Made by a program: the position numbers and the translations under genes. A stretch of DNA of 64,000 nucleotides from Macrosoma leucophasiata. Lineage: Eukaryota > Arthropoda > Insecta > Lepidoptera > Hedylidae. Where the stretch lies: NCBI GenBank assembly GCA_036365455.1, contig JAWQUS010000017.1, positions 9,176,001 to 9,240,000 on the forward strand. Direction: 5' to 3'. How positions within the stretch are numbered: position 1 is the stretch's first letter; each line of letters opens with the position of its first letter. Positions 1 through 11,384 of this stretch are shown here, piece after piece. The notes below the pieces were generated by a model. It saw nothing but the letters and a program-made list of their open reading frames with translations, had not been told where the DNA came from and did no database searches.

Positions 1-1250
1 CTACAAACGTTTGAAATGATAGAGCGAGGTCCGTAGAGGTTTGTAGTGAAATAATTTTCGTTTGTCGTAAGCTCGAAGTTGTAAAAAAAGTGACCTGATT
101 ATGTAAATCTGGTATGGGAGGTATGTTGACGGAACTACTTATGTTTGATGGACTTGACGATTACTACAAACGTCTGAAATGATAGAGGGAGGTCCGCAGA
201 GGCTTGTAGTGAAAAAAATCTCGTTTGTAGTAAGCTCGAAGTTGTAAAAAAAGTGACCTCATTATGTAAATCTAGTATGGGAGGTATGTTGACTGAACTA
301 CTTATGTTTGACGGACTTGTCGATTACTACGAACGTCTAAAATGAGAGAGGAGGGAGGTCTGTAGAGTTTTGTAGTGAAGAAATTTTCGTTTGTAGTAAG
401 CTCGAAGTTGTAAAAAAAGTGACCTGATTATGTAAATCCGGTATGGGAGGTATGTCGACGGAATTACTAAAGGTTGATGGACTTGACGACTACTACAAAC
501 GTCTCGTGTCACTTCTTTTACAACTTCGAGCTTACTACAAACGAAAATTCGTTCACTACAAAACCTCTAGGGACCTCCCTATATCATTTTAGTTGTTTGT
601 AGTAATCGACAAGTCCGTCAAACATAAGTAGTTCAGTCAACATACCGCCCATACCAGATTTCTCAAATTAGGCAAGTTTTTTTTTCAACTTCGAGCTTAC
701 TACAAACGAAAATTCTTTCACTACAAACCTCTACAGACCTCCCTCTATCAGTTTAGACGTTGGTAGTAATCGACAAGTCCGTCAAACATAAGTTGTTCAG
801 TCAACATACCGCCCATGCCAGATTTCTCAAATCAGGTCACTTTTTTACAACTTCGAGCTTACTACAAACGAAAATTCTTTCACTACAAACCTCTACAGAC
901 CTCCCTCTATCAGTTTAGACGTTGGTAGTAATCGACAAGTCCGTCAAACATAAGTAGTTCAGTCAACATATCTCCCACATCAGATTTACATAAACAGGTC
1001 ACTTTTTTTTTCAACTTCGAGCTTACTACAAACGAAAATTCTTTCACTACAAACCTCTAGGGACCTCCCTCTATCATTTTAGACGTTTGTAGTAATCGAC
1101 AAGTCCGTCAAACATAAGTAGTTCAGTCAACATACCTCCCATACCAGATTTACATAATCAGGTCACTTTTTTTACAACTTCGAGCTTACTACAAACGAAA
1201 ATTCTTTCACTACAAACCTCTAGGAACCTCCCTCTATCATTTTTTTTTTA
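1..1250. repeat. Inverted (fold-back) tandem array, unit about 162-166 bp
   Basis: The landmark GCTCGAAGTTG recurs at 71, 234 and 400. Its reverse complement recurs at 521, 686, 848, 1012 and 1175, giving a period of 162-166 bp. Orientation flips near 505-515, so about three forward units face about four and a half reverse units. Each unit carries CTACAAACG near one end and CGTTTGTAGTAAG near the middle. Degraded pieces of the same motif continue to about 1430. The array runs off the left edge, so its full size is unknown. No protein-coding content is seen. It could be a satellite block or the terminal part of a fold-back element. Confidence 0.85.
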
Positions 1251-1499
1251 AAAAAAATTTTTTTTCAAAAATTTTCTGTTTAACTACAATCGAAAATTCT
1301 ATTACTACAAACAACTACTAACGCTTACCTATGCGAAACAGCCATAAAAACTTTAAAATGTTCATGTCAGGGGATGACATTTTTTAATTTTTTTTTTTGG
1401 TACTACTACAAACGAAATTACGTTCACTACTATCTACTACATACCCAAATCTATCGTTTAAGCCAAAAAAAAGAAAAAAAAAATCAAAGTTGGATGCCA

Positions 1500-1640
1500 A
1501 GTTCACAGAGCCAAAGTCAGTAATATGGAGGTGTTCACACCTTCAAGCTCATTCATTGGACCTCTATCATCATACATTACCACCAAACACTACAGTAGTA
1601 GACATTTACACTTCACAGCAAGTGAGTAAATAAAGTAAAT
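1500..1640. repeat. Fragment of dispersed repeat family G
   Basis: The segment with GGAGGTGTTCACACCTTC, a following CTCATTCATTGGA and CATACATTACCACC resembles the reverse complement of 25090-25200. It is a weak, diverged copy of a two-member local repeat. Open frames here are incidental. Confidence 0.35.
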
Positions 1641-1706
1641 AAAATAATAAATTAAAAAAAAAATTACAAATATTGTCCGCTCTCTCTGCTTTGGGTCTAT
1701 CAAACA

Positions 1707-1845
1707 TTTTTTTAATGTAATGGAGGTGGCAAACAGGCATGTAGTCCACATGGATGTAAGCTATGTAAAGTGATGACCGCAGCCCATAGACATCTACACA
1801 AAAACAAGAGGTCAGAATGCAGAAGTATTGCAACACATGAGACCA
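1707..1845 (-). repeat. SINE-like family A, partial copy
   Basis: This copy begins with a T-run followed by ATGTAATGGAGGTGGCAAAC and continues through the GATGACCGCAGCCCATAGACA core. It is the A-tail half of the family whose full copies lie at 26105, 31634, 42283 and 62856. By the A-tail convention it is on the minus strand. Confidence 0.7.
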
Positions 1846-1955
1846 TAATAATTCTCAGACTTATTAGATATTCAAAAGAATCCAATAGAAAATATATTAG
1901 ACCATACAACCTAGATTTTGGTAGCAAAATAAGTAAAACAGATCAATGTAATTAC

Positions 1956-2330
1956 TTTAAGTGTGCATAAAAACCGCATAGGTTTCAAGTCCTGAATGCT
2001 CATGGCTTCGGAGCAGTCAATAGCCACAAGGAGGTGCCTCATCATTCCCAACCGCACAGGCCCGCGGCGGGGCGCGGCAGCCTTCCTTGCCGCTTTCTGC
2101 GCGAACTCTGCCACCAGCCCTTCCACCAACCCATCTTCGTCTTCCTTGATAGCCTCCCTACAAAACAATCATGAACCTGTACCAACTATAATTCTTTTTA
2201 AGTATCGTGAGTGTAAGCATATTTTATTTATTTCTTTCACCATTATAATACTGTAGTTTTGTACTAACCATGTCTTTTCGTAACCCGTCTCCCATCGGTA
2301 TTCCTTGGTATCTTGCTCATCATCTGCCAT
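1956..2330 (-). CDS. Ssl1: TFIIH core subunit p44 (Ssl1/GTF2H2-like), first two coding exons, partial gene
   Basis: Exon 1 is complement(2269..2330), ATG at 2330, with donor GTTAGT. Exon 2 is complement(1956..2157), preceded by TTTTGTAG and followed by donor GTAATT. Together they give 88 codons in one frame. The protein begins MADDEQDTKEYRWETGYEKT and later has VRLGMMRHLLVAIDCSEAM followed by QDLKPMRF. This is the hallmark N-terminus of p44, where the von Willebrand-A-like domain starts right after RLGMMRHL. p44 is a scaffold of TFIIH that binds the XPD helicase in transcription initiation and nucleotide excision repair. The remaining roughly 300 residues (rest of VWA, zinc fingers, RING) are not seen in 1-1950 and must lie beyond the edge, so the intron is at least 1.9 kb and contains the fold-back array. 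Confidence 0.88.
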
Positions 2331-3710
2331 TGTAAGTATGGTAACTTAAAGACCCAAGTTTTATTCGACTGAATTCACCGGCGTGGAATGGAGTTAATCC
2401 TAAAGTAAAGCATGAAATAACAAACTCAAAAATCTATTTTGATCAAATTTTTATTACAATCACAGTCCAAATTCGAATATATTTCTTCTATTTTCTTCGG
2501 CTTCCAGGAAGAGTTCCAAGACTACCAAAGAACAAAGAATAAACAAATACTATTTTAATTACGTGATTCTACCAAAATCCGAGACGAAATTCGGATCACA
2601 GAGTACTGTTTTTAAAATTAAAGGAAATGAATTATCAAATTAATAATGCTTTTGGTTTTTTTTTTATGGCGTCGTTTTTACGCATATTGCCAGTATCAAG
2701 TAAAATGATATTTCGTATTCGTATTTATAAAAGCAGCGAAATGTTGGTATAATATATATTATAGACTATAGTCGGTCAATTATATAACAAGTATGTCAGT
2801 CAAGTGAGTTACAGTCAGTTATTGGGATGGGCGACTCGAGCTAAATTGCCCGCACGAACCGAGCATGTCAGCCAACCCGAAAATTCGGGTTCTCTTTGCG
2901 CTGTAACGGGTTGACCCGTGGCGCCATCAGGCTATCAGTCTCACGCGCGGGTCACGCTTTCGTCGTCGCCGCCGCAGAACAATTAGGTACCTTGCTTTCG
3001 GGCTGCGTAGCCCGCGTAGCCGCGTACTCGCCGCGCGGCGTGCGATAACCGAGATGCCTACCCGTATCGTACGTACGGGTTGTGCGAATGAGAAAGGTTA
3101 ATTGTTTCATTAGGTAATAGAACGAGAGAGAAGGTTTACGGGTTGACGGCGTGACGGGTTGCGTTATATAGTGTGTAAATGAGAAAGGCAAATTATTTCA
3201 GTAGGTGATTGAATGAGACAGAAGTCGGGCAGCAAATGAATGTATATAATGTATACGGTTTGACGGGTTGCGCATGCGCTCTGCTCGTCTGTCCGCTACT
3301 CCACGTTATGATGGATGGATAGGTATATGAGAAAAATGTTTCTTGAGATTAAGAATTTGTTTTTGGAACACAATCAAAAAGGTATAAATAAAAAAATTGT
3401 TACACATCATCATACACGTCATCACATACATTATGGCTAACATGACATGTCGAAGTAGAAGAGTAATAGGTATTTCAATTTTGAAATTATTAATTCATTC
3501 AGAATTAAGCATACACTGTACATATTACTATTTTAGTAATAAATATTTAATAACATGTATTACCTAAATTCTGAATTTATTATCTCACTACGAAACCCTA
3601 AAAATAAATCTTTAAAACCCATATGTTAACATCAAGGCAAACATCCTCAGGTATATCAATGCTCTAGTGGTCATTATTGCGTGCCATCTAATCTAAGTGA
3701 ATTAAATTAG
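2331..3710. other. Upstream flank of the p44 gene; repeats only
   Basis: The likely p44 promoter lies immediately above 2330, but no TATA or Inr can be defended. At 2664-2825 is a fragment of repeat family B (ATGGCGTCG, GCATATTGCCAG, TCAGTCAAGTGAGTTACAGT). At 2830-3300 is a GC-rich stretch in which ACGGGTTG and a roughly 100-bp block (AATGAGAAAGG ... TAGGT) repeat two to three times. The remainder is AT-rich with no gene seen. Confidence 0.6.
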
Positions 3711-3734
3711 AGTTTTTTGGCGGGAACCTTGAAA

Positions 3735-3831
3735 GCGCATGCGCTATAATAGAGTCCAGTGCGCATGCGCGCTAATAGAGTCCAGTGCGCATGCGTGCTA
3801 ATAGAGTCCAGTGCGCATGCGTGCTAATGAC
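3735..3831. repeat. 26-bp tandem repeat containing GCGCATGCGC
   Basis: Units start at 3735, 3761, 3787 and 3813 (last one partial), each with GCGCATGCG, CTAATAGAG and TCCAGT. The palindromic GCGCATGCGC core recurs at about 4131 outside the array. Confidence 0.85.
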
Positions 3832-4568
3832 GTGGAGCGCAGCTAGGGATGGCAATTCTTTCTAAAAAAGATCGACCTTTGAATCGATTATTATTTTATT
3901 ATAATTTACATTTATATTTTTCCACTTAATCAATTTATATTCGATTTGTATTATGTAATACTAAGAACTCAACCAAGGATAAGAAATGAGCCAAAAATAA
4001 GGTATCTGTCATTATCTGGCTTCCTGTCTTATTTTCTCTGATTCTGTGCTGTGGATCGATTTAAATAATCGATTTTTTGGTCCGAAAGATTCATCTGCCG
4101 ATTAATTGATCGCCATCCTTAAAAGGAGCGCGCATGCGCGTGAGCGTTCTAGTCTTACTTTGCTTGGGTGTTTTGGCGGGTTTTTATTAGTTTTATTTCG
4201 TAAAGCGTTCGACCACGGATAAGAGTGTAGGAAAGTGATTTATTGTAGTAAAATGTGACTTGTCGTGTTGTTTTCAAAACTCCATAAAAAGTTTCTAGTA
4301 AAATCCCCATCACTTCACTGGACTCATCTTATCATATTAATTATTTCTTATGGAACTATCTAATCATCGTCATCTTCCTAATGGACATTGGACATTCAAT
4401 AAGAAAAAAGGACGCGGTGTTGAAGTTGGTATACCTACCTATATTTTATCTTTCACTCACACTACGTCATAGAGTAAGAGCCAGTAAGAGGTAACGCGTT
4501 ATAATATTTGAAGTAAGTACATTAACACAATACGAATTTAGCGCGTTCTTACAATGTTATGTTTTGAT

Positions 4569-4690
4569 TTTTTTCTAATGGAGTGATGGTGGCAAACTAA
4601 GCGAACATGCATGTAGTTTGTACACGGATGTCATGTGATGATTGCAGCCTACAGATTTCTACAAAACCAGAGTATCGTTCAGCTTTTCTG
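4569..4690 (-). repeat. SINE-like family A, diverged partial copy
   Basis: TGGTGGCAAACTAAG and GTGATGATTGCAGCC match the family core with several substitutions and a small insertion. It is nested inside the 3711-5125 element. Confidence 0.55.
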
Positions 4691-5125
4691 TATAGGTATG
4701 GTTACGAAGGTTCATTGTTGACATGTGAACTACTGTGAACTTAGCTCAAACAATGAAGGCATTGCAAAGCAAGTAATTTCTCATACTAGGTACTTTTTAT
4801 TTATATTTCAACCCGAATCAACCCAAGATGCAACCCGGGCTAGCGTCTATATTAATTCGGGTCGCCCGGGTCGATAAAATTGCGACCCGTCCCACCGCTA
4901 TATTGGAGTAAAGCGATGGCTACTTTACCAGAACATTTACAATGAAGTTTTGGAGGCAACCTGAAAGGCCGTGTTTTCGCGCTGTTATTCCATTTCACTA
5001 TACACGGGCACCTTAATAAACCTTTATCAAACAAAATGCCACCAACTTTATTCAATATAACACCAAGAAAATGAAATAAAATAAGAGCACCATACGCCTC
5101 TTTCAAGGTTCCCGCCAAAAACTCT

Positions 5126-7074
5126 ATTACTCTATTGAAGATTTTTGTTTTGTTGAAGACAAGACAGTTGAAGAATAAATCATTTTTTTTAAATTATGGC
5201 ATCGATTCTACGCCTAGCTTCTACGCATATTGCCAGTGTCAAGTAAAACCACTGAGCTATAAACATGGAGACGAAATACCTACAGATTTGGCGTGATTGC
5301 TTACAAAAATTTGGGCGATTACAATGGCCGCCTTTCATAGGGTTGTTTCGATAAATATCGATATCATCTTCTCATACATGAGCGGTTAATATCGATATTT
5401 TATCAACACGAATTCTTATTCTTTTAAAGTATGTATGCTTAGTCTTAGTAAAATCCACTCACTAAATTAGAGTTGAGTTGTAATAATTATGATGTAGTAA
5501 TAAAATGTATCCTATAATTTTCATGCAAATTAAATGGTGTAATATAAATGAAAGCTATATTATATACTGAAGATCTTATATACCTACTATACTTTTAGCA
5601 AATAAATAAATTCATTCATTCAAATGATCTCATTGATTACCAGCAAATTGCGAAAGGTTCTCAGCCAGAACTAGAGCTAAAAATTTCAAATTGTGGTGAT
5701 GTTGAATTTCAGTAGGATTTCCTATATCAGCCTTCAAATGTGAGTCTTATGCTTACCAGCTCCTTGGATTGCATCTCTGTAAATATTGTTGCTAAGTACA
5801 TATTCCAAATTTTAATCATTATGTTTAGTTAATTTGAGTAGCACGATAACGCTTCGGTCAAGTTAAATGCCAATAAACACATTAGATTTTTATGCATTCT
5901 CGAAAGATCTTTTAATTACGTGTTTGACGTGAGTGTAACAGGATCTTATTTTTATTTTTTCTTTATTCCTATACCTTCAAACAAAATTATAAAAGTAGCA
6001 GGAACGGCTCTAGGTATGTTAATGAAATGAGTAATTGAATAGAAATGGAACCTGCTTCAATTTTCAGATGATACGTATAGAAGTTAGTGAGACAGATCTG
6101 AACGGCCCTGTGATTTCCAGCACAGAAGCGTAATATCTTAGGCCTTAGGAGTGGCAACGCATTTAGATTGAAATCTCTGGTTTCGTGTAGACTGAGAGGC
6201 TATTATTACTTACCAATGTAAACTGATACCCGTTTGCCACTTCATGAAATGAAAAAAAAATCTAACACTCTCTGAAAAAAATCCGTGCTCTATGGGTGCA
6301 AAAAAGGAGAAAACAAAAATTATTTAATTTACATCAATTTCTTCTTCGATATTTTATTAACAAACAAGAAATTCTATCGAGTATAATGCTAATACAATAT
6401 AATATTACATAATTTAAATTGATATGAAAAATAAATTTATATCGATACTTTGATATATCAGGTTAGTATTCGTACATCACTATGTAAAAATACTATTTTT
6501 AGAAAATAATGAATAGCATTAAAAGTCATATAAGTCATACGAAACTTACACAGGTCTTCAAAACTCTTAATAAAACATATCACTATATATCACTGCATTT
6601 CCAAATCCCACCGAATACGACACAATCCGTGAAAATTTGTACATAACCTCGCAAAGTTCAATCCAAGATTATTTTCGTTTTTCCGTGCACCACTCTGTTT
6701 TAAACAATACGAGAGCATAATCAGTCAACATAAAGCAAAACCTAGAATACCACATTAACTAGTTAAAATAAGTAGTTCTCAAGAAAACAGCAAAAATATT
6801 CTGAGCACCTGTTTGTTTGACAACAGATGTACCACAAATCGGGAGCATACAATGGCGCCGACCGTCACGCGAAAGCATAAGTATGACGTCACATCAAATC
6901 ATTTCCAAAATTGATACTCTGCATACATCTTGTGTCTCTTCTTACATAGGGAGCTACTGGTTAGTTAGAAAGAGTCAAAACTGTTTTTGTCAAGACATGT
7001 GTCGATTTTACCCATTATTGTATAACTACTGTTTCTATAGTAGAATGTGCCTTCTCCATGTTTATTAACTCTGT
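5126..7074. other. AT-rich intergenic stretch without a recognisable gene
   Basis: At 5185-5255 is a head fragment of family B (ATGGCATCGATTCTACGC ... GCCAGTGTCAAGTAAAAC). The rest is AT-rich with scattered stops in all frames and no splice-supported coding segment. The 83-codon open frame near 6817 has no recognisable similarity. Confidence 0.5.
6098..6255 (+). repeat. SINE-like family A, partial copy
   Basis: It reads GGCCCTGTGATTTCCAGCAC, then CCTTAGGAGTGGCAACGCAT, and ends GTTTGCCACTTCATGAAATG with an A-run, so the A-tail is at the right. Confidence 0.65.
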
Positions 7075-7705
7075 GAGTAAAACGATATTTCGTATACAAT
7101 TAAGCAGCGTAAAAGTTAATAAAATATAGTCGGTCAATAAGTATATCAGTCAAGCATAGTAGTATAATAAATCTATTCAGTCAAGTGAGTTACAGTCAAG
7201 TTATTCGAGTAAAGCGATGGCTACAAAATATAATATATATTTTTTTGTATATATAATATATATAAAAATACATCAAGAAAAGTAAATATAATAAGAGCAC
7301 CATTCGCCTCTTTCAAGGTTCCCGCCAAAACTGTATTTGTAAGTTATATTGAATAAAGTAGGTGGCATTTTGTTTGATACAGGTTTATCACAGTGCCCGT
7401 ATATAGTGAAATAGAATAATAGTGCGAAAACACGACCTTTCAGGTTGCCTCCAAAACTTTATTGTAAATGTTCTGGTAAAGTAGCCATCGCTTTACTAGA
7501 ATAACTTGACCGCGTCGCGTGCTTTGCACGCCCCGCTAGGACATAATTACTGAATAACTTGACTGTAACCCACTTGACTGACATACTTAATAAATAATTG
7601 ACTGACTATATATTAAACGAACTTTTACGCTGCTTAAATAAATACGAAATATCGTTTTACTTGACACTGGCAATATGCGTAATAGCGATGCCATATATTA
7701 AAAAA
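7075..7705. mobile_element. Two family B copies in opposite orientation
   Basis: A plus-oriented copy runs from ACGATATTTCGTAT (about 7080) to AAGGTTCCCGCCAAAAC (about 7335), with an AT-rich internal replacement near 7230-7265. A minus-oriented copy follows at once, from about 7345 to ATATTAAAA at 7705. The two share the terminal GCGGGAAC signature and form a tail-to-tail pair. No transposase is encoded. This looks like one non-autonomous element inserted into another. Confidence 0.55.
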
Positions 7706-7789
7706 AATGACAAAGTCAATGCAATTTTTTTTATTATTGTTTTACGGCAACAAATTCAAGTCCTAAACAGCCAATCTTCAGAAATTTCA

Positions 7790-8066
7790 TTTCTTATGAT
7801 AATGAATATCCCTAAGGAAGATGACGATGATTGGATGCTTTCATGTGGAATATGATGAGATAGCTCCAGTAAAGTAATGGGGACTTTACTAGGAGATTTT
7901 ACGAAGTTTTGGAGACAACATGAAAAGTCACTTTTCACTTCATAATATCACATTCCTACACCCGTGAAGGTTATCGAATGATTTATGATAAAATCCCACC
8001 ATTTTTACACATAAAAACGCGACTATACACAAATTTAGAAAATAATATCCCGCAGCGACACAGCTC
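7790..8066 (-). mobile_element. Non-autonomous repeat family C, copy 1
   Basis: Shared landmarks are GAAGATGACGATGATTGGAT, CAGTAAAGTAATGGGGACTT, CATTCCTACACCCGTG, a run ATCGAATG-ATTTATGATAAAA and GCAGCGACACAGCTC. The same order is seen at 14600 and 40975, and the opposite strand at 38558. It is non-coding. Confidence 0.6.
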
Positions 8067-8275
8067 CTTTTTTTTATGTAATTGAAGTGGCAAACAAGCA
8101 TGCAGTTCACATTGATGTTAAGTGATGACTGCAGCCTATAGACACCCACACAAAGAATAAGGTCAAAATGCAAATGCGTTACCACTCCTGAGGCCTAAGG
8201 TGTTATGCCTCTGTGCCGGAAATTACAGGGCCGTACATTACCACCTAACCGGAACACGATAGTGCTGAACACTAC
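8067..8275 (-). repeat. SINE-like family A, partial copy
   Basis: T-run, ATGTAATTGAAGTGGCAAAC, GATGACTGCAGCCTATAGAC and TGAGGCCTAAGGTGTTATGC are present. The copy stops within the promoter-side half, after CGGAACACGATAGTGCTGAA. Confidence 0.75.
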
Positions 8276-9010
8276 GAAAAGAAAAAGAAAAAGATTTAAA
8301 TGATAAAAATCATTCGAATTATATAAAATTTTCGTGCCATAAAAAAAAATGAAAAAAAAACATTCGAATGATTTTTTATGGCTCTAATATTTTTTATTTT
8401 TTGAAGAATGATTGTTCGAATACTAGTTACAAAATCATTCGAATAGTTCGATTGTTACTTTATTTAACTATATCCCATCACTAGTAGAGTAGTGTAGGCT
8501 TGAGTTTGGTAATAAATACACTTTCCGTGAGAAATATGAGTTATTTAAATATATATTGATTTTGATGTCCGAAAAAAAAAAGAAAAGTCGATTTATTTTT
8601 AACATCTCACATTTCGAGGCCCAGTAGCCTTACGCATGAGCAAAGGTGCTCAGGTAAAATTGATGTCAAAACAAACAGTGAGACAGATAGATAAATAGAT
8701 AATCGCTTATTGGACAAAATATAATTAAATATACATCATATTTTTTGCCGATTTGTTTGAAAAATATCGATACGATATATATCGATATATCTTTTTGTAA
8801 AATTGTTTAAGTCGTGTAATAATAAATATTGATTACCTATTCTCTATTCGTAATAATACATATAAATGATTATCTTTTAAAATCGATTATTCAATGTTCG
8901 ATTTCTTTTTCACTGTCAGTTCTTTTGCTACCAAATGGTAGGCAAAGGGGTCTGTGGGCAAAGGTGCTTGCATTCAAGCATACGTGCAAACCCCACGATT
9001 TGCGGGTTAA

Positions 9011-9360
9011 GGTGCGGCCTCATGCAGTCGTTAGTCGCTAAATTCCAGCGATAAATCCAGTCAGATGACCCCATTTTTAAATTTCGGGCGTCTTATTTTA
9101 AATTTCCCGCGTCTTAAACATCTTTAGCGACTAGCGACAAAAATACCCCGGTGCGGCCTCATGGAGTCGCTAGACGCTGGTTTACAGCGATGAATCCAAT
9201 CACGTGACCTCATTTTTAAATTACCGCGTCTCAAAATTTCTAGCGACTAGCGACTAGAAAACCCCGATGCGGCCTCATGCAGTCCCAGCGACTGCGCTCG
9301 ATTCCATCGATAAATCTGATCACGTGACTCCATTTTAAAATTGCCCGCGTCTCAAAACGT
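9011..9360. repeat. Minisatellite, three diverged units of about 95-140 bp
   Basis: Units begin at GCGGCCTCATGCAGTCG (9014), GCGGCCTCATGGAGTCG (9153) and GCGGCCTCATGCAGTCC (9271). Each contains a GCGATAAATCC-like motif, TCACGTGAC or TCAGATGAC, and a CCGCGTCT block, and two end in TAGCGACTAGCGAC. It is non-coding. Confidence 0.75.
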
Positions 9361-9726
9361 GTTTTTCAATTTTTCGTCGTGTTGTCGCTTCCGCCAGCAC
9401 AGCAGTGCGTATAAATTGATCGAAAAAAATAAGAATGGGACTGTATTATTTATATTACTGCATTTAAATATATTTTACTATGGAATACTAAGTCATTATT
9501 GAAGGTGAAATAAGAGAACATGTTACAGATATTTTCCATACTTATTAACCGACCTCAAAAAAGGAAATGGATTCGACAGTATTAAATACGCAATAGATGG
9601 ATCTATGGTATTCAGTACTTTCTAAATCTTATTAATATCTTAAAAATTCGTTACAGTTAGCTAGTGGGTAGGTACCTATATATATTATGTTTATTCCATC
9701 TAACTCAGAACATTATATTCTGAGTT

Positions 9727-9850
9727 TTTTTATGTAATGAAGGTGGCAAACAAGCATGCAGTTCACATTGATGTTAAGTGATGTCTGCTGCTAAAGACAT
9801 CTTCACAAAACGAGAGGTCAAAATACAGATCCATTAGCACTGCAAGACCT
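9727..9850 (-). repeat. SINE-like family A, partial copy
   Basis: It carries TTTTTTTATGTAATGAAGG and GGCAAACAAGCATGCAGTTC followed by the TTAAGTGATG core. It is truncated after about 120 bp. Confidence 0.65.
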
Positions 9851-11333
9851 ATAGTTGTTATGTTTTTTTATAGTTATATATTAGTTATACCTTACCATTT
9901 AATCATCATTTTGGCCAAAAAAATACTTATCTTTACCTGCATGTGTTTTTTTTCAATCATGCGACCTAATAATTACATTAGCAACCCGCCCTGGCTGGGT
10001 GCAATGTAGACACTAAAATGGTGTATTTTGGAACCATTATCATTTATTAAATCGGTTTTTTTTCCTCTTAGTAATATGTTTATAGCAGCTAGCTCAGAAA
10101 CTCTATTATATTCTGAGTAATATATTCAGAATTTTGGAACATATTCGGTTCGTTTTTCTATCCAACACTTACAAAAAATATTTATTTTCTTTGGCGGAAA
10201 GATTTTTTCTTTCAAAATATGATATGGGTATCAATTTTGCGGTTTTGTGCTGATTGCGAAAATGGCAACCGTTTTCAGATCCAAGATTGCAGACAGATTT
10301 TTTTGACGGAAGTTACATTTGCGGATGGATTGTCACCTAAGCCGAAAAAACAAATTAAAAGTAAGTACAAAAAGTGATCGTTGCAACAAATTAATTAATT
10401 TAGTAGATTGGTCTTGAAATTGGCTTACATAATATCAAATATATATCTATAATCTTAAAATCGTAAATTTGGTTGTTACAGCACTTTGGGCTCGGGAGTG
10501 CAGAATCGAGTCAGTCTTGTCGCTGTCGTGTCTAACGGTCGTTTAGACGTTTTTGTCTGCTAGACGTCTTGTTCGAAGTGTGCGCACCGCCATAAGCTCT
10601 GTGATGCGTTAGTCTGTCTCATAGAGTACATTAAATGACTGTCTTTAGACAGTCTTGTTTAATATGTGCGGTAGCCCTCGAAAAAAAAGTGCTGTAACTG
10701 CCGCGAAAAATCTAATATTTACGGCCCATGGTTACGGCATTACAATATTGTTTTATTTTAATATAAAATATTTTTTTTGTTTTATTTTATTTATTGTTGA
10801 TTTTAATTATTAGAAAATGTAGCGAAAAATGTATGTTCCTAATTATAAAAATCTCATTTTCTTAGTATAGTTGATTTTGGTGCCATCATTATTCTTTTCG
10901 TTAGACTTATTAATACAGTTGTTAATTTGTGGTTCTCAAATAAAGCAATTGAGTATAGATACATGCATTTTATTCAACTGAACTTCAAATTGATATTATA
11001 TATCACAAAATGGACGCGTTAGTCTATCAGTGGTATCTGTGACCGCAAGTGAATACAAGAAAAAAACCGGTGCTTAGAAGACGAAAATAGATGCTAGGTA
11101 GTCGAGTATAATAATGCTACTTTATTTTTACTTTATGTACTTACATAATAGTTATTAGCACGTACCATGCGTTTTAGCCCATGCAAAGAGAATAGCCCAT
11201 GTAACATGGTGGCGAGCCTGTTGACATCTCCGGCACAATGTAAATATAGAACAGTCAGGAAACTACGCAAAAAGCGTCCGAAACGGCACACGCAGACAAA
11301 CATGCACATCTACGAGGCCTCTAAGCGGTTCTC
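9851..11333. other. Intergenic stretch, no gene recognised
   Basis: AT-rich DNA with a moderately GC-rich patch at 10490-10680 (a short self-complementary GACTGTC-TTTA-GACAGTC lies near 10638). Open frames are below 80 codons and show no family resemblance. Confidence 0.4.
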
Positions 11334-11384
11334 GCGGTGCTACAGTAGCGAGTGTCGCGTCGAGACTCGCTACTGTAGCACCGC
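11334..11384. repeat. Perfect 20-bp fold-back inverted repeat
   Basis: GCGGTGCTACAGTAGCGAGT (11334-11353) is followed by an 11-nt spacer and its exact reverse complement (11365-11384). Flanking TTCT/AGAA extends the stem across one bulged base. Confidence 0.9.

Larger units (their letters stand above)
3711..5125. mobile_element. 1.4-kb element bounded by about 26-bp terminal inverted repeats
   Basis: The left end reads AGAGTTTTTTGGCGGGAACC then TTGAAAG; the right end (5100-5125) is its reverse complement with one base fewer in the T-run. The inside has no transposase. It contains a 26-bp tandem repeat (3735-3831), a family C-like segment (about 4170-4370), a partial SINE A (4569-4690) and, at 4905-5125, the tail of family B. 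The same TTTTGGCGGGAACC terminus ends other family B/C copies here. It is a non-autonomous DNA transposon, probably composite. The target duplication is unclear. Confidence 0.6.

Noticed and set aside
1..1250. CRISPR array
   Set aside because: Units are long, lack unique spacers and invert; the context is eukaryotic.
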